A DNA stretch of 64,000 nt from Oceanicoccus sp. KOV_DT_Chl. GTDB taxonomy: Bacteria; Pseudomonadota; Gammaproteobacteria; Pseudomonadales; Dasaniaceae. The notes beneath the pieces were generated by a model. It was not told where the DNA came from, ran no database searches, and was given only the letters and a program-made list of their open reading frames with translations. The stretch spans positions 746,501 through 810,500 of the forward strand of contig NZ_FQLF01000005.1 of the NCBI RefSeq assembly GCF_900120175.1, given 5' to 3'. Below are positions 51,515 through 62,500 of the stretch, piece by piece; position 1 is the first letter of the stretch, and each line of letters opens with the position of its first letter. Both the position numbers and the translations under genes were made by a program.

Positions 51515-51927
51515 TACATTACCGACCGTTTTACAAATGTGGTTTCAACCGGGAGTTTAGCCGCCGCCAAAGCAAACGCTTCGCGGGCCAATTCCTCGCT
51601 AACACCCTGCACTTCGTACAAGATTTTGCCAGGCTTGATCTGGGCTACCCAGTACTCAACATTACCCTTACCCTTACCTTGACGAACCTCTAAAGGCTTA
51701 CCGGTAATAGGCTTGTCTGGAAACACGCGAATCCAAATTTGACCGCCACGCTTAATGTGACGACTCATGGCACGACGCGCCGATTCAATTTGACGAGCAG
51801 TAATACGTCCACGACCTGTAGCCTTCAGTGCAAATTCACCGAAGTTTACTTTACTGCCCCGATGTGCCAAACCGCAGTTGCGGCCTTTCATCATCTTGCG
51901 AAATTTTGTACGTTTAGGTTGTAGCAT
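51514..51927 (-). CDS. rplP: 50S ribosomal protein L16
   Basis: 137 residues beginning [20 protein letters not shown], with [20 protein letters not shown] and [20 protein letters not shown] near residue 75. L16 shapes the A-site tRNA path. It overlaps rpmC by one base. Confidence 0.98.
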   Translation of the reverse strand: MLQPKRTKFRKMMKGRNCGLAHRGSKVNFGEFALKATGRGRITARQIESARRAMSRHIKRGGQIWIRVFPDKPITGKPLEVRQGKGKGNVEYWVAQIKPGKILYEVQGVSEELAREAFALAAAKLPVETTFVKRSVM

Positions 51928-51993
51928 TTGCTGAACCCTTACCCTTAATTCTTTTAACTAAATCTTTAGTACTGCAACGTTTCGTCGTTAGAC

Positions 51994-52668
51994 TCAGTTG
52001 CCAGCGCCTTTTTTGCCTTTTGGCTCGACCTGCTCAATCCCGCCGATAACTTCACCTTTGAAGATCCACACCTTGACACCAATGATGCCGTAAGTAGTCG
52101 CCGCTTCATAAGTAGAGTAGTCAATATCCGCACGCAGTGTATGCAACGGTACACGACCCTCGCGATACCACTCGGTCCGCGCAATCTCAGCACCACCGAC
52201 ACGACCACTGACCTGAATCTTGATACCTTCAGCACCTTGGCGCATTGCGTTTTGAACCACACGCTTCATCGCGCGACGGAACATTACACGACGCTCCAGC
52301 TGGCCAGCCACATTCTGGGCAACCAACTTGGCATCCAGATCAGGCTTACGAATCTCTTCGATATTGATATGCACAGGCACGCCCATTTTCTGAGTCAACT
52401 GCTTACGCAACTTATCAACATCTTCACCTTTCTTACCGATGATAATGCCTGGACGAGCCGTGTGAATAGTAATGCGCGCTGTTTGTGCTGGACGCTCAAT
52501 CACTATGCGACTTACTGAAGCACTTTCTAGCTGCTTAGTAATGTACTCGCGAACTTCAAGATCATTAATCAGGTTTTTAGCATAAGCCGAACCGTCAGCA
52601 TACCAAATTGAAGTATGCTCTTTAGTAATGCCTAAACGTATGCCTGTTGGGTGTACTTTCTGACCCAT
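51994..52668 (-). CDS. rpsC: 30S ribosomal protein S3
   Basis: 224 residues. N-terminus [22 protein letters not shown] domain with [20 protein letters not shown] near residue 70, and C-terminal domain with [20 protein letters not shown]. Forms part of the mRNA entry channel and helicase. 15 bp after rplV. Confidence 0.98.
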   Translation of the reverse strand: MGQKVHPTGIRLGITKEHTSIWYADGSAYAKNLINDLEVREYITKQLESASVSRIVIERPAQTARITIHTARPGIIIGKKGEDVDKLRKQLTQKMGVPVHINIEEIRKPDLDAKLVAQNVAGQLERRVMFRRAMKRVVQNAMRQGAEGIKIQVSGRVGGAEIARTEWYREGRVPLHTLRADIDYSTYEAATTYGIIGVKVWIFKGEVIGGIEQVEPKGKKGAGN

Positions 52669-52683
52669 GTGGTCATCTCCTAC

Positions 52684-53025
52684 TTAGTCTTCGCTATCGC
52701 TAACTTTAACTGTGACATGACAAGCGCGCTTGAGTATACGATCCGCGCGACCCTTTGCCCGTGGACGAAGACGCTTCAAAGTACGACCTTCATCAACAAA
52801 GATGGTGGATACTTTTAACTCATCAACATCCGCACCTTCGTTATGCTCTGCATTGGCGATAGCAGAATTCAAAACTTTTTTAACAATATCCGCTGCTTTC
52901 TTGTTACTGAACTCTAAAATATCCAGAGCCTCTTCAACGTCTTTGCCGCGAATCTGATCAGCAACCAACCGCACTTTTTGTGCAGATATTTGCGCGCCAG
53001 TTAATTTTGCTGCAACTTCCATCAT
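52684..53025 (-). CDS. rplV: 50S ribosomal protein L22
   Basis: 113 residues. Landmarks: [40 protein letters not shown] and the tunnel beta-hairpin around [19 protein letters not shown]. Two adjacent ATGs (53025 and 53022) can serve as start. 24 bp after rpsS. Confidence 0.98.
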   Translation of the reverse strand: MMEVAAKLTGAQISAQKVRLVADQIRGKDVEEALDILEFSNKKAADIVKKVLNSAIANAEHNEGADVDELKVSTIFVDEGRTLKRLRPRAKGRADRILKRACHVTVKVSDSED

Positions 53026-53049
53026 TCTCTACCTTTGTAAAAACCCAGC

Positions 53050-53325
53050 CTAGCGCTTCGACTTCTTATCAGCGATGTGACCGCGATAAGTGCGAGTAGC
53101 AGCGAATTCACCCAGTTTATGACCAACCATATCTTCAGTCACAAAAACCGGTACGTGCTGACGACCGTTATGAACAGCGATTGTCAGACCAACCATATCG
53201 GGAGAGATCATAGAACGACGCGACCAGGTTTTAATTGGACGCTTATCGTTAGTTTCTAGTGCGGTCTCTACTTTCTTCATCAAGTGAAGATCAATAAATG
53301 GACCTTTTTTTAGTGAACGTGGCAC
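53050..53325 (-). CDS. rpsS: 30S ribosomal protein S19
   Basis: 91 residues beginning [20 protein letters not shown], with [20 protein letters not shown] and [21 protein letters not shown] head protein paired with S13. 51 bp after rplB. Confidence 0.98.
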   Translation of the reverse strand: MPRSLKKGPFIDLHLMKKVETALETNDKRPIKTWSRRSMISPDMVGLTIAVHNGRQHVPVFVTEDMVGHKLGEFAATRTYRGHIADKKSKR

Positions 53326-53376
53326 AGCACCTTCCTCTCTATAGTCTTTTGCTTTCTATAATCTATCGAATAACGC

Positions 53377-54204
53377 TTAACGGGCGTTACGCTTACGAAC
53401 AATCAGCTTATTAGTCCGCTTGTTCTTACGAGTCTTATAACCCTTGGTTGGCATACCCCATGGAGATACCGGGTGACGACCACCAGAAGTACGACCTTCA
53501 CCACCACCATGCGGGTGATCAACCGGGTTCATCGCAACACCGCGAACGGTTGGACGAACACCACGCCAGCGCGAAGCGCCAGCCTTACCTAACTTACGCA
53601 GACTGTGCTCACTATTAGATACTTCACCCAATGTGGCGCGACACTCTGATAAAATCTTGCGCATCTCACCTGAACGCAAACGCAACGTGGCATATTGCCC
53701 GTCACGTGCCACTAACTGAGCAGAAGTACCGGCACTACGTGCAATCTGCGCACCTTTGCCTGGCTTCATTTCAATACAGTGAACCACACTACCCACTGGA
53801 ATATTACGTAGTGGCAACGTGTTACCTGCTTTAATTGGTGATGCATCACCCGACATAATGTCATCGCCAGCACTTACACCCTTGGGTGCAATGATGTAGC
53901 GACGCTCACCATCGGCATACAAAACCAAAGCAATATTTGCAGTACGATTTGGATCGTACTCAAGACGCTCGATCTTTGCAGGAATACCATCTTTATTGCG
54001 CTTGAAGTCAATTAGACGATAATGCTGCTTGTGACCACCACCAATATGACGTGTAGTGATTCGACCGTTATTGTTACGACCACCGCTCTTGCTTTGCTTT
54101 TCCAGCAAAGGAGCGTAAGGCGCACCTTTATGCAGATCAGCGTGAACTACGCGAACTACATGGCGGCGACCGGGAGATGTCGGTTTAGCTTTTACAATAG
54201 CCAT
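53377..54204 (-). CDS. rplB: 50S ribosomal protein L2
   Basis: 275 residues. Landmarks: [20 protein letters not shown] near residue 43 and the peptidyl-transferase-proximal loop [20 protein letters not shown] near residue 225 with the conserved histidine. Needed for subunit joining and peptidyl transfer. 11 bp after rplW. Confidence 0.98.
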   Translation of the reverse strand: MAIVKAKPTSPGRRHVVRVVHADLHKGAPYAPLLEKQSKSGGRNNNGRITTRHIGGGHKQHYRLIDFKRNKDGIPAKIERLEYDPNRTANIALVLYADGERRYIIAPKGVSAGDDIMSGDASPIKAGNTLPLRNIPVGSVVHCIEMKPGKGAQIARSAGTSAQLVARDGQYATLRLRSGEMRKILSECRATLGEVSNSEHSLRKLGKAGASRWRGVRPTVRGVAMNPVDHPHGGGEGRTSGGRHPVSPWGMPTKGYKTRKNKRTNKLIVRKRNAR

Positions 54205-54215
54205 TTTCTTAACCC

Positions 54216-54503
54216 TTAATCCACTACCGCAAAGTCAATATCCTGACCCTGCTCTAAGCGTACATAAGCCTTTTTCCAGCTAGGTTTTGCCGCCAAGCCG
54301 AACTTGTTACGCTTTACCTTGCCTTTTACATTCACAGTCTGAACGCTTTCGACTTTTACTTTGAATAATTTCTCAATGGCCTTTTTTACTTCAAGCTTGG
54401 TTGCATCAACCGCCACTCGAAAAACCACCTGATCCTCACCCATAGCCGCTTTTTCAGATATATGAGGGCCTTTCAGAACCGTATACAGTCTTTCTGCATT
54501 CAT
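54216..54503 (-). CDS. rplW: 50S ribosomal protein L23
   Basis: 95 residues: [20 protein letters not shown] at the N-terminus, then [20 protein letters not shown] and the loop [20 protein letters not shown]. It is the docking site for trigger factor and SRP at the exit tunnel. It overlaps the rplD stop by four bases (ATGA). Confidence 0.98.
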   Translation of the reverse strand: MNAERLYTVLKGPHISEKAAMGEDQVVFRVAVDATKLEVKKAIEKLFKVKVESVQTVNVKGKVKRNKFGLAAKPSWKKAYVRLEQGQDIDFAVVD

Positions 54504-55120
54504 CCTAATAACTCCTCAAACTTCTTCAGCGCTGGCACAGTGATAATCACTTTATCCGCCGCAATTAAACTGACCGGATCCGCACCCGCCGCATCCACAA
54601 CATTTACTTTATGTAAATTACGTGAAGCCAAGTACAAATTCTCTGAAACATCTTCTGAGATCAGCAGCGCGCCTTCCAAACCAAAACCACTTAACGCTTT
54701 TACCAGTAACTTGGTTTTTGGCTGCTTCAAGGCGAACTCATCAACCACAATCAAACGCTCTTGACGGGCCAGCTCAGAAAGAATTGAACGCATCGCAGCG
54801 CGATACATTTTCTTGTTAACTTTTTGCGAATGATCCTGCGGACGAGCAGCAAATGTTACACCACCAGAACGCCAGATCGGCGAGCGAATAGTACCGGCAC
54901 GCGCACGACCAGTACCTTTCTGACGCCATGGCTTCTTACCACCACCAGACACATCGGCACGAGTCTTCTGTGCACGAGTACCCTGACGAGCACCTGCCAA
55001 ATACGCTGTAACGACCTGATGAACCAGATCCTCATTAAATTCTTTGGCGAAAGACACCTCTGATACCTCAACAGCACCAGTTGCTTTTTTCTTACCAACA
55101 GTAAAGGTTGCTAATTCCAT
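54500..55120 (-). CDS. rplD: 50S ribosomal protein L4
   Basis: 206 residues. The extended tunnel loop is visible ([40 protein letters not shown]), followed by the Rossmann-like C-terminal domain. In E. coli L4 is the autogenous repressor of the S10 operon, acting on its leader. It starts 2 bp after rplC and overlaps rplW by four bases. Confidence 0.98.
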   Translation of the reverse strand: MELATFTVGKKKATGAVEVSEVSFAKEFNEDLVHQVVTAYLAGARQGTRAQKTRADVSGGGKKPWRQKGTGRARAGTIRSPIWRSGGVTFAARPQDHSQKVNKKMYRAAMRSILSELARQERLIVVDEFALKQPKTKLLVKALSGFGLEGALLISEDVSENLYLASRNLHKVNVVDAAGADPVSLIAADKVIITVPALKKFEELLG

Positions 55121-55122
55121 GA

Positions 55123-55767
55123 TTACGCCCCCTTCACTTTAACTGCAGGACGCACTATCACATCACCACCCGGAGCACCTGGAATAGCACCCTTAATTAA
55201 AATCAAGTTACGAGCCTCATCAACCCGAACTACTTCCAAGGTCTGAATAGTGACGCGCTCAGCACCCATATGACCCGACATTTTCTTACCTTTGAAAACG
55301 CGGCCAGGAGTCTGACACATACCAATAGAACCATTGGAACGGTGAGAGATAGAGTTACCGTGCGTAGCATCTTGCATATGGAAGTTCCAACGCTTGATAC
55401 CACCCTGAAAACCTTTACCCTTGGACTGACCGGTCACATCTACTTTCTGACCAGCCGCAAAGGTAGACACAGTCAACTCGGCACCCACTTCAGGAGCCTC
55501 ATCACCCTCTTCTAAACGGAATTCCCAAAGACCACGTCCAGCTTCAACACCCGCCTTAGCGAAATGCCCTGCCTCAGTCTTTGAAACACGAGAAGCTTTG
55601 CGCGCACCAGCTGTTACCTGGATTGCAGAATAGCCATCACTCTCGCCTGTTTTGACGCCAGTAACGCGATTAGGAGAAACCTCAATCACGGTTACCGGAA
55701 TAGACACGCCAGCATCTGTAAAAACGCGGGTCATGCCGCTTTTACGGCCGACTAAACCAATTGTCAT
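55123..55767 (-). CDS. rplC: 50S ribosomal protein L3
   Basis: 214 residues from ATG 55767 (GAGG precedes it; the GTG at 55779 adds four unconserved residues). Landmarks: [39 protein letters not shown] near residue 125 and [20 protein letters not shown]. Starts 50S assembly. An unusually long 183-bp gap separates it from rpsJ. Confidence 0.98.
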   Translation of the reverse strand: MTIGLVGRKSGMTRVFTDAGVSIPVTVIEVSPNRVTGVKTGESDGYSAIQVTAGARKASRVSKTEAGHFAKAGVEAGRGLWEFRLEEGDEAPEVGAELTVSTFAAGQKVDVTGQSKGKGFQGGIKRWNFHMQDATHGNSISHRSNGSIGMCQTPGRVFKGKKMSGHMGAERVTIQTLEVVRVDEARNLILIKGAIPGAPGGDVIVRPAVKVKGA

Positions 55768-55865
55768 TTTAAACCTCACAGTGTACGGGGCTTTAACCCT
55801 CTATGGCCGAACTCTCTATTACTGCTAGCCTACTTTTCAGCAAAGCTTCGAGAGAACGTTACACA

Positions 55866-55904
55866 TCCTGAATTTCTTCAGGAGACCTTTCTTTATCAAG
55901 AAAG
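55866..55904 (-). ncRNA. Two adjacent perfect hairpins in the rpsJ-rplC spacer
   Basis: In transcript order the minus strand has CTTTCTT-GATA-AAGAAAG, then TCCTGAA-GAAA-TTCAGGA (a GNRA-type tetraloop on a 7-bp stem). No T tract follows, so they are not a terminator. They lie between rpsJ and rplC and could be a protein-binding, processing or leader element. The function is unknown. Confidence 0.45.
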
Positions 55905-55950
55905 ATTTATATTAATATTCGTGACTCGCTTGAAACCAAACCTTAACGGT

Positions 55951-56283
<333 letters not shown>

Positions 56284-56335
56284 TTAACAGGGGCACACCA
56301 ACTTTGGCTGGGGCTACCCGAAAAAAGGAAGACGC

Positions 56336-56364
56336 ATTCTAATGATAGGGGTAGGGAGTGTCAA
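56336..56364 (-). promoter_or_regulatory. S10 operon promoter
   Basis: The minus strand reads TTGACA (plus 56359-56364), a 17-base spacer, then TAGAAT (plus 56336-56341): a perfect -35, one mismatch in the -10 and ideal spacing. It gives a leader of about 65 bases before rpsJ, shorter than the E. coli S10 leader. Confidence 0.85.
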
Positions 56365-56405
56365 CAACAATTACGAGTATTTCTTTAAGATAACAGCATT
56401 TAGCT

Positions 56406-56429
56406 AAAGAGCGCCGAATACGCGCGCTC
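56406..56429 (-). terminator. Weak terminator after the adhesin gene
   Basis: GAGCGC and GCGCTC arms (plus 56424-56429 and 56409-56414) around a 9-base loop are followed by only three T residues on the minus strand. It lies about 80 bases after the adhesin stop and before the S10 promoter. Confidence 0.45.
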
Positions 56430-56508
56430 ATTTAGTAAAAGTAATATTAAAAACAATGAGTTAGGAAAATATCACCCCCCAAATTATCGACCAACATTAG
56501 CCAAACCT

Positions 56509-59500
56509 CTAACGCTTTCTCTGAGTTTCTGGCAACGCTATCGAACTTTCTTCACGCTCAACCAGCTCATCATTCTTAAAAACACCAGGATCTATTTCAT
56601 CTAACGTATCAATTAAGGTTTGCACCGCACTGCTTAGACCAGACGAAGACGCCACATCCAAAGCCGACGACCCAAGCACACCTCCAGTAACTTGCGATGT
56701 CGGCGTACTACCCAAACCATTAATAAACGGCTTAAGGTTTAAAATCTGCGGTGCCGCCGCACTATCCACTATAATAGGTCGATCAAAGGTACCGACACTG
56801 CCAAAGGCTGACTGAATATTTATTTGCCCAGCAGCTACATCGGCCGGCCCACGAATCGCCTGATCTACTGGACGTAAGCCAAACACCCCCAGCCGATCAG
56901 CAATAATAGAAACCGACCCTGAGCTTCGAGACGCCGTAGCCACCAACTCCAAGTCAATCCGGTCTTGAGCACGAATCACAATTGATGAGCTAGCCCCATT
57001 GGCACGAACCCCCCCAAATTCAGTGACCCACTATCAATGATAGAAATATCACCTCCAGCACTCTCAATATCAATTCTCCCAGCAACATTACCCACCACGT
57101 CAACAGCATTCCCCGCCGTAACATCCAGCGCCATCGCCTGTATATCTGCCAGCACGACTTCACCACCACTATTAATGACAACTGTGCCAGTACGCGCCTG
57201 CATAACATCAATATTTGCGGCCTGCCGCACCGTCAAGTCAGCACTATCAAGCGCAGCGATACTCACCCGACCATTAGCAGTCAAGTCAACTGCAGCTGCC
57301 GTTAACTGCTCTAACACTACAGCACCACCAGCTACCGCAGTAAAATCACCACTGGTAACAGCTCCTGCACCATCAATAGCTGCATCACTCACTAGCTCGA
57401 CACTGCCACTACGGTTTAGCTGACTAATGCTGATTGCCGCCGCATCCAGGCTCAAGTCTCCAGCGCCCTGATAACTCAGCACCCGACCATCAGCCATTGT
57501 TATCAGTCGACCGGCATCAAAGGAAGCCGCTGCGGACGTATCAATAGCGGTACTGACGGTAGCGCCATCATCAAACACCTCCAGACCGGTAAGGGCAATA
57601 CCATTTAATTCCGCTGCCGAAGCAGTGAATTGCCAACTTGAACTAGCGCCTCCAAATATCAGCCGATCCGTCCCGGCTAAGCCATCGATACCACCGCTTA
57701 AGTCACCACCACTAGCTAGCGTAAATGTATCGTCACCAGTAGTACCCGCAAGATCCGACCAACCAATGAAACGCAGCCCAGCAGCTTCACCCTCATTACT
57801 GGCAGTAATCGTATAAGCGTTACTACCCACCAAAGAAAAGCCAGCGCCGCCACCTCGCACTTGCTCAATATTGTTCAGTGCAGCTGAGAGATCGAGCGTC
57901 AACGACGCCAGCTGGGAATAGTCAATTTCATCTGCAACCCCAGCGCCGCCATCAATGATGCCTGAGATTGAACCACCGGCGGCAAAAGAGAACGTGTCAT
58001 TACCGTTACTACCTGTCAGATTTTCAAAGCCACTGAAACTCAAAGCGGCATTATTTGCTGAGCCGCTATTAGCCGCATCAATCTGATACTGAGAAAAACC
58101 TATTAACGAGTCATTAGCGGCGGCTGCAGCCACCACCTCAATACCATTAAAACCAACATCGCTACCATTGACGCGCAACAGGCCAGATGCATTAACTGCT
58201 ATCGAACCGGCAGAGGCCAAGACATTGATCGTGTCGCTACCGGTCAATCCATCGATCACCCCTCCTACACGGCCAGCATTACTAAAAGTAAAACTATCCG
58301 CGGCTGTCGCCCTAGCAATCAAATTTTCAATATTACTAAACGCAATACCATCTACCGTACCGGCGTCAACCGCATTGACCACATACGCGGCACCACCGCG
58401 AATTTCATCACCGCTAACTTCACCACCTTCGCCACCATCAATAGCTGCAAAGCTGGCAGCACCAAGCACAAAACTATCATCACCGGCCATACCATTCAGA
58501 TTGCCAATACTACCGGCAGTCAATACAAATGAGTCATCTCCGGCGCCGCCACTCAAGTTATCAATATTGGAAAAAGCAACGCCATCAACAGTACCTGAAT
58601 TGGCCGCTGTCACCTCATAGGCCGAGCCACCACTGATCGCATCAGCAGCACCCACTACACCATCAATACTGGTTACGCTACCACCACTGAGGATAAAACT
58701 GTCACTACCGCTACTGCCAACCAACCGCTCTACATTGCTAAATGTCGCCCCGTTAACCGTGCCCGAATTAGCGCCTGACACAATATAGTTAGTCCCTCCC
58801 TCGATACTGTCACCCGCAACGCTGGCACCACCATTAAGACCGATGGAGGTAGCCACAGACACAGTGAAAGTATCATCACCGGCACCGGCATTAATTGCCT
58901 CCAGCTCGGTGAACGCTATCCCTAGAATATCGACACCATCAGCTCCTTGCAGAGCATAACTTTCACTGGCACTAGTGCCCACCAAAGTATCCGTACCAAC
59001 CCCCCCAGCGGCCACTGCTTCTACATTAGTAAAAGCCATACCACTGACGTTAACGGCACGGGTACCTTGTAGCGAATAACTCTCCGTTGCCGCCGCACCG
59101 GTAACCGTGTCGGTATCCGTGCCTGCGCCACCAGCATCAACATTTTCCACCTGGGTAAAAGCAATACCTGAAGTCGTTACCGCATTGGTGCCAACAATCG
59201 CATAAGTTCCGCTCGCAGCCGTGCCCAGTACACTATCAGCACCGATATTGCCGGCATTGACCACATCCAGATTGGTGAAGGTTAGACCATTCACCTGAAC
59301 ACTTTTATTGCCAAGAATCGCGAAGCTTTCTGCCGCCGTGGTACCTGTGAACGTATCGCTACCGCCGCCGGCATCAATAGTGGCACTAATGGATCCCGTC
59401 ATTGAAAACCCATCAGCACCTGCCCCACCAGCGAAAGTATCCACTTGGGTAAAATTGATACCATCAACCAAGGCTGCTGACGCACTGGTTAAGGCGAATA

Positions 59501-62500
59501 CAGACCCAGCAACTGCGGCCGTTACTGTATCGCCAGCTCCTGTACCCACCGCCGCTGCCTCGACATTAGAAAAAGCAATACCAGCAACGGTGACCGCCCG
59601 GGTACCCTGCAATACATAACTCTCCGGGGCCGTCTGCCCCGTAATGGTATCGGTATCGGTGCCAGCACCACCGGCATTCACTGCTTCAATCTGGGTAAAG
59701 GCAATACCTGAAGCAGTCACTGCATTCGCGCCATCGACCACATAACTTTCACTTGAGCCAGTGCCCGTAACGGTATCGGTACCAGTACCACCAGCTGCAG
59801 CAGCCTCCACATTGGTAAAGGCAATACCATTGACCGTAACCGCTCGCGTGCCTTGAATCGCGTAATTTTCTGTAGCCGCTTCGCCGGTAATAGTATCGGT
59901 ATCCGTGCCCGCGCCACCGGCATCAACCACTTCAATATCGGTAAAGGCAATCCCGGACGTGGTCACCGCATTGGCACCATTAATCACATACCCGTCATCA
60001 CCAACCGTACCGGTTACCGAGTCACTGCCTGTACCACCAGCATTGATCACATCCAGATTAGTGAAGGTCAGGCCATTCACCTGAACACTTTTATTACCCT
60101 GAATAGCAAAGTTCTCTCCCGTCGTGGTACCTGTAAACGTATCGCTACCACCACCGGCATCTATCGACGCGGTAATTGAACCTGTCATTGAAAACTGATC
60201 ATTACCTGCACCACCGGCAAAGGTCTCCACCTCAGTAAAGCTGATACTATCCACTATCGCTGCCGAAGTACTACTTAACGCAAACACCGATCCGGCAGTA
60301 GCTGCTGTGACTGTATCGCCTACCCCGGCACCTACTGCCGCCGCTTCAACATTTGTGAAAGCAATACCAGCAACGGTGACCGCCCGGGTACCCTGCAATA
60401 CATAACTCTCCGGGGCCGTCTGTCCCGTAATGGTATCGGTATCGGTGCCAGCACCACCGGCATTCACCGCTTCAATCTGGGTAAAGGCAATACCTGAAGC
60501 AGTCACTGCATTCGCACCATCGATCACATAACTTTCACTTGAGCCAGTGCCCGTAACGGTATCGGTACCAGTACCACCAGCTGCAGCAGCCTCCACATTG
60601 GTAAAGGCAATACCATTGACCGTAACCGCTCGCGTGCCTTGAATCGCGTAATTTTCTGTAGCCGCTTCGCCGGTAATAGTATCGGTATCCGTGCCCGCGC
60701 CACCGGCATCAACCACTTCAATATCGGTAAAGGCAATCCCGGACGTGGTCACCGCATTGGCACCATTAATCACATACCCTTCATCACCAACCGTACCGGT
60801 TACCGAGTCACTGCCTGTACCACCAGCATTGATCACATCCAGATTAGTGAAGGTCAGGCCATTCACCTGCACACTTTTATTACCCTGAATAGCAAAGTTC
60901 TCTCCCGTCGTGGTACCTGTAAACGTATCACTACCACCACCGGCATCTATCGACGCGGTGATCGAACCGGCCATTGAAAACTGATCATTACCCGCACCAC
61001 CGGCAAAGGTAGAGATACCACTGTAAGACACACTATCTACAGTCGCCGAGGTACTGCTGGCAATAGCAAAGGTTGAACCCCTGAAGCCGCCGTTAACGTG
61101 TCGGCACCACCGTTACCCGCATAGCTGCCAACACCACTAAAGGTCACCGCAAAGGTATCGAAGTTAGCATTAGTGATGGAAAAACTATTAGCGCCATTCG
61201 CGACTAAGGTATCTAGCCCGCTACTGCCAGTAACGCTATCACCACCACCGCCACCATTAATACTCATCGCTGAAGCAAAGGTGGGGTCAGCAATAAAACT
61301 GAAGCTATCAGCGCCCGTATCACCCGCAAACGTGGTGATCGCACTGAATAACACGCCATCGACCGTGGCAGAACTATTACTGGCGATCACGAAAGTCGAA
61401 CCACCTGAGGCGGCGGTAACCGTGTCGGCACCACCGTTACCCGCATAATTGCCAACACCACTAAAGGTCACCGCAAAGGTATCGAAGTTGGCATTAGTAA
61501 TGGAAAAACTGTTAGCGCCATTGGCGATTAAGGCATCAAGCCCGGTACTACCGGTGACGCTATCACCACCGCCGCCACCATTAATACTCATCGCCGAGGC
61601 AAAAGTGGGGTCAGCAATAAAGCTGAAACTATCAGCGCCGGTATCACCCGCAAACACTTCAACTTGAGTAAAACTGATGCCATCAACAGTGGCTGCCGAA
61701 TTACTGCTAAAGACAAAAGTGGACCCACCCGATGCAGCCGTTACCGTATCACTGCCAGAAGTAGAGCCCGCCGCCACATTTTCAATATCTCTGAAGTCGA
61801 TCGCGTTATAGGAAACTCTTTCATTACCCAGCAGTACAAAATTATCTGCGCCTGCTGCCACTCCCGTGATGGTATCAGCGCCCGTGCCTGCATCGACAAT
61901 ATCGATTTCATTGACCACGATATCCGTAGCCAAATCAACTACAACCGTATTCGTGCCAGTGGAAGTCAAACCATGGCCAGCATTGTCCAATATCAACGTA
62001 TCGATACCAGCACCGCCATCGCCACCATCACCATCAATAATAATGCTTGAGCCACCTAGCGTGCCAGCTAATGTAAATTGGTCGGCGCCATCGGCACCAT
62101 CAATATTAAGCGCGCCAATAGCTGTGATATCACCCAATGTATTCACACTATCTGCATCACCAAAACCCACGGCAAGGTTAATGGTATTAGCTGTTATCGC
62201 CCCAAGGTATGAACAAAATCAATGGAGCTTGTAGTCAATGCAGCACCGACGCCGGCAGTATCTCCTAAGCCCCCCTGACTGGTAAGATTCGCGCCCACAT
62301 TGATAGCACCACCATTAGCAGTCAGCTGGATAGCACCACCATCACCACCATCACCATCGGCAGCACTGCCAGAACCGGTACCACCAGCACCACCTGTTGA
62401 GGTAATCGCAGCGTCGATATCGATATTATTAGTGGTGGCAGTCAATGTAATCACACCACCGTTGCCGCCATTACCGCCAAGGTTGTTACCCGTATTACCC

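Noticed and set aside
56509-56600. LPETQRKR at the adhesin C-terminus considered as a sortase signal
   Set aside because: LPxT-like by chance: the fifth residue is Gln, not Gly, there is no hydrophobic segment after it, and the host is Gram-negative. It is also not a PEP-CTERM tail.
61101-61748. Repeats considered as a CRISPR array
   Set aside because: The units are 324 bp, coding and without unique spacers.
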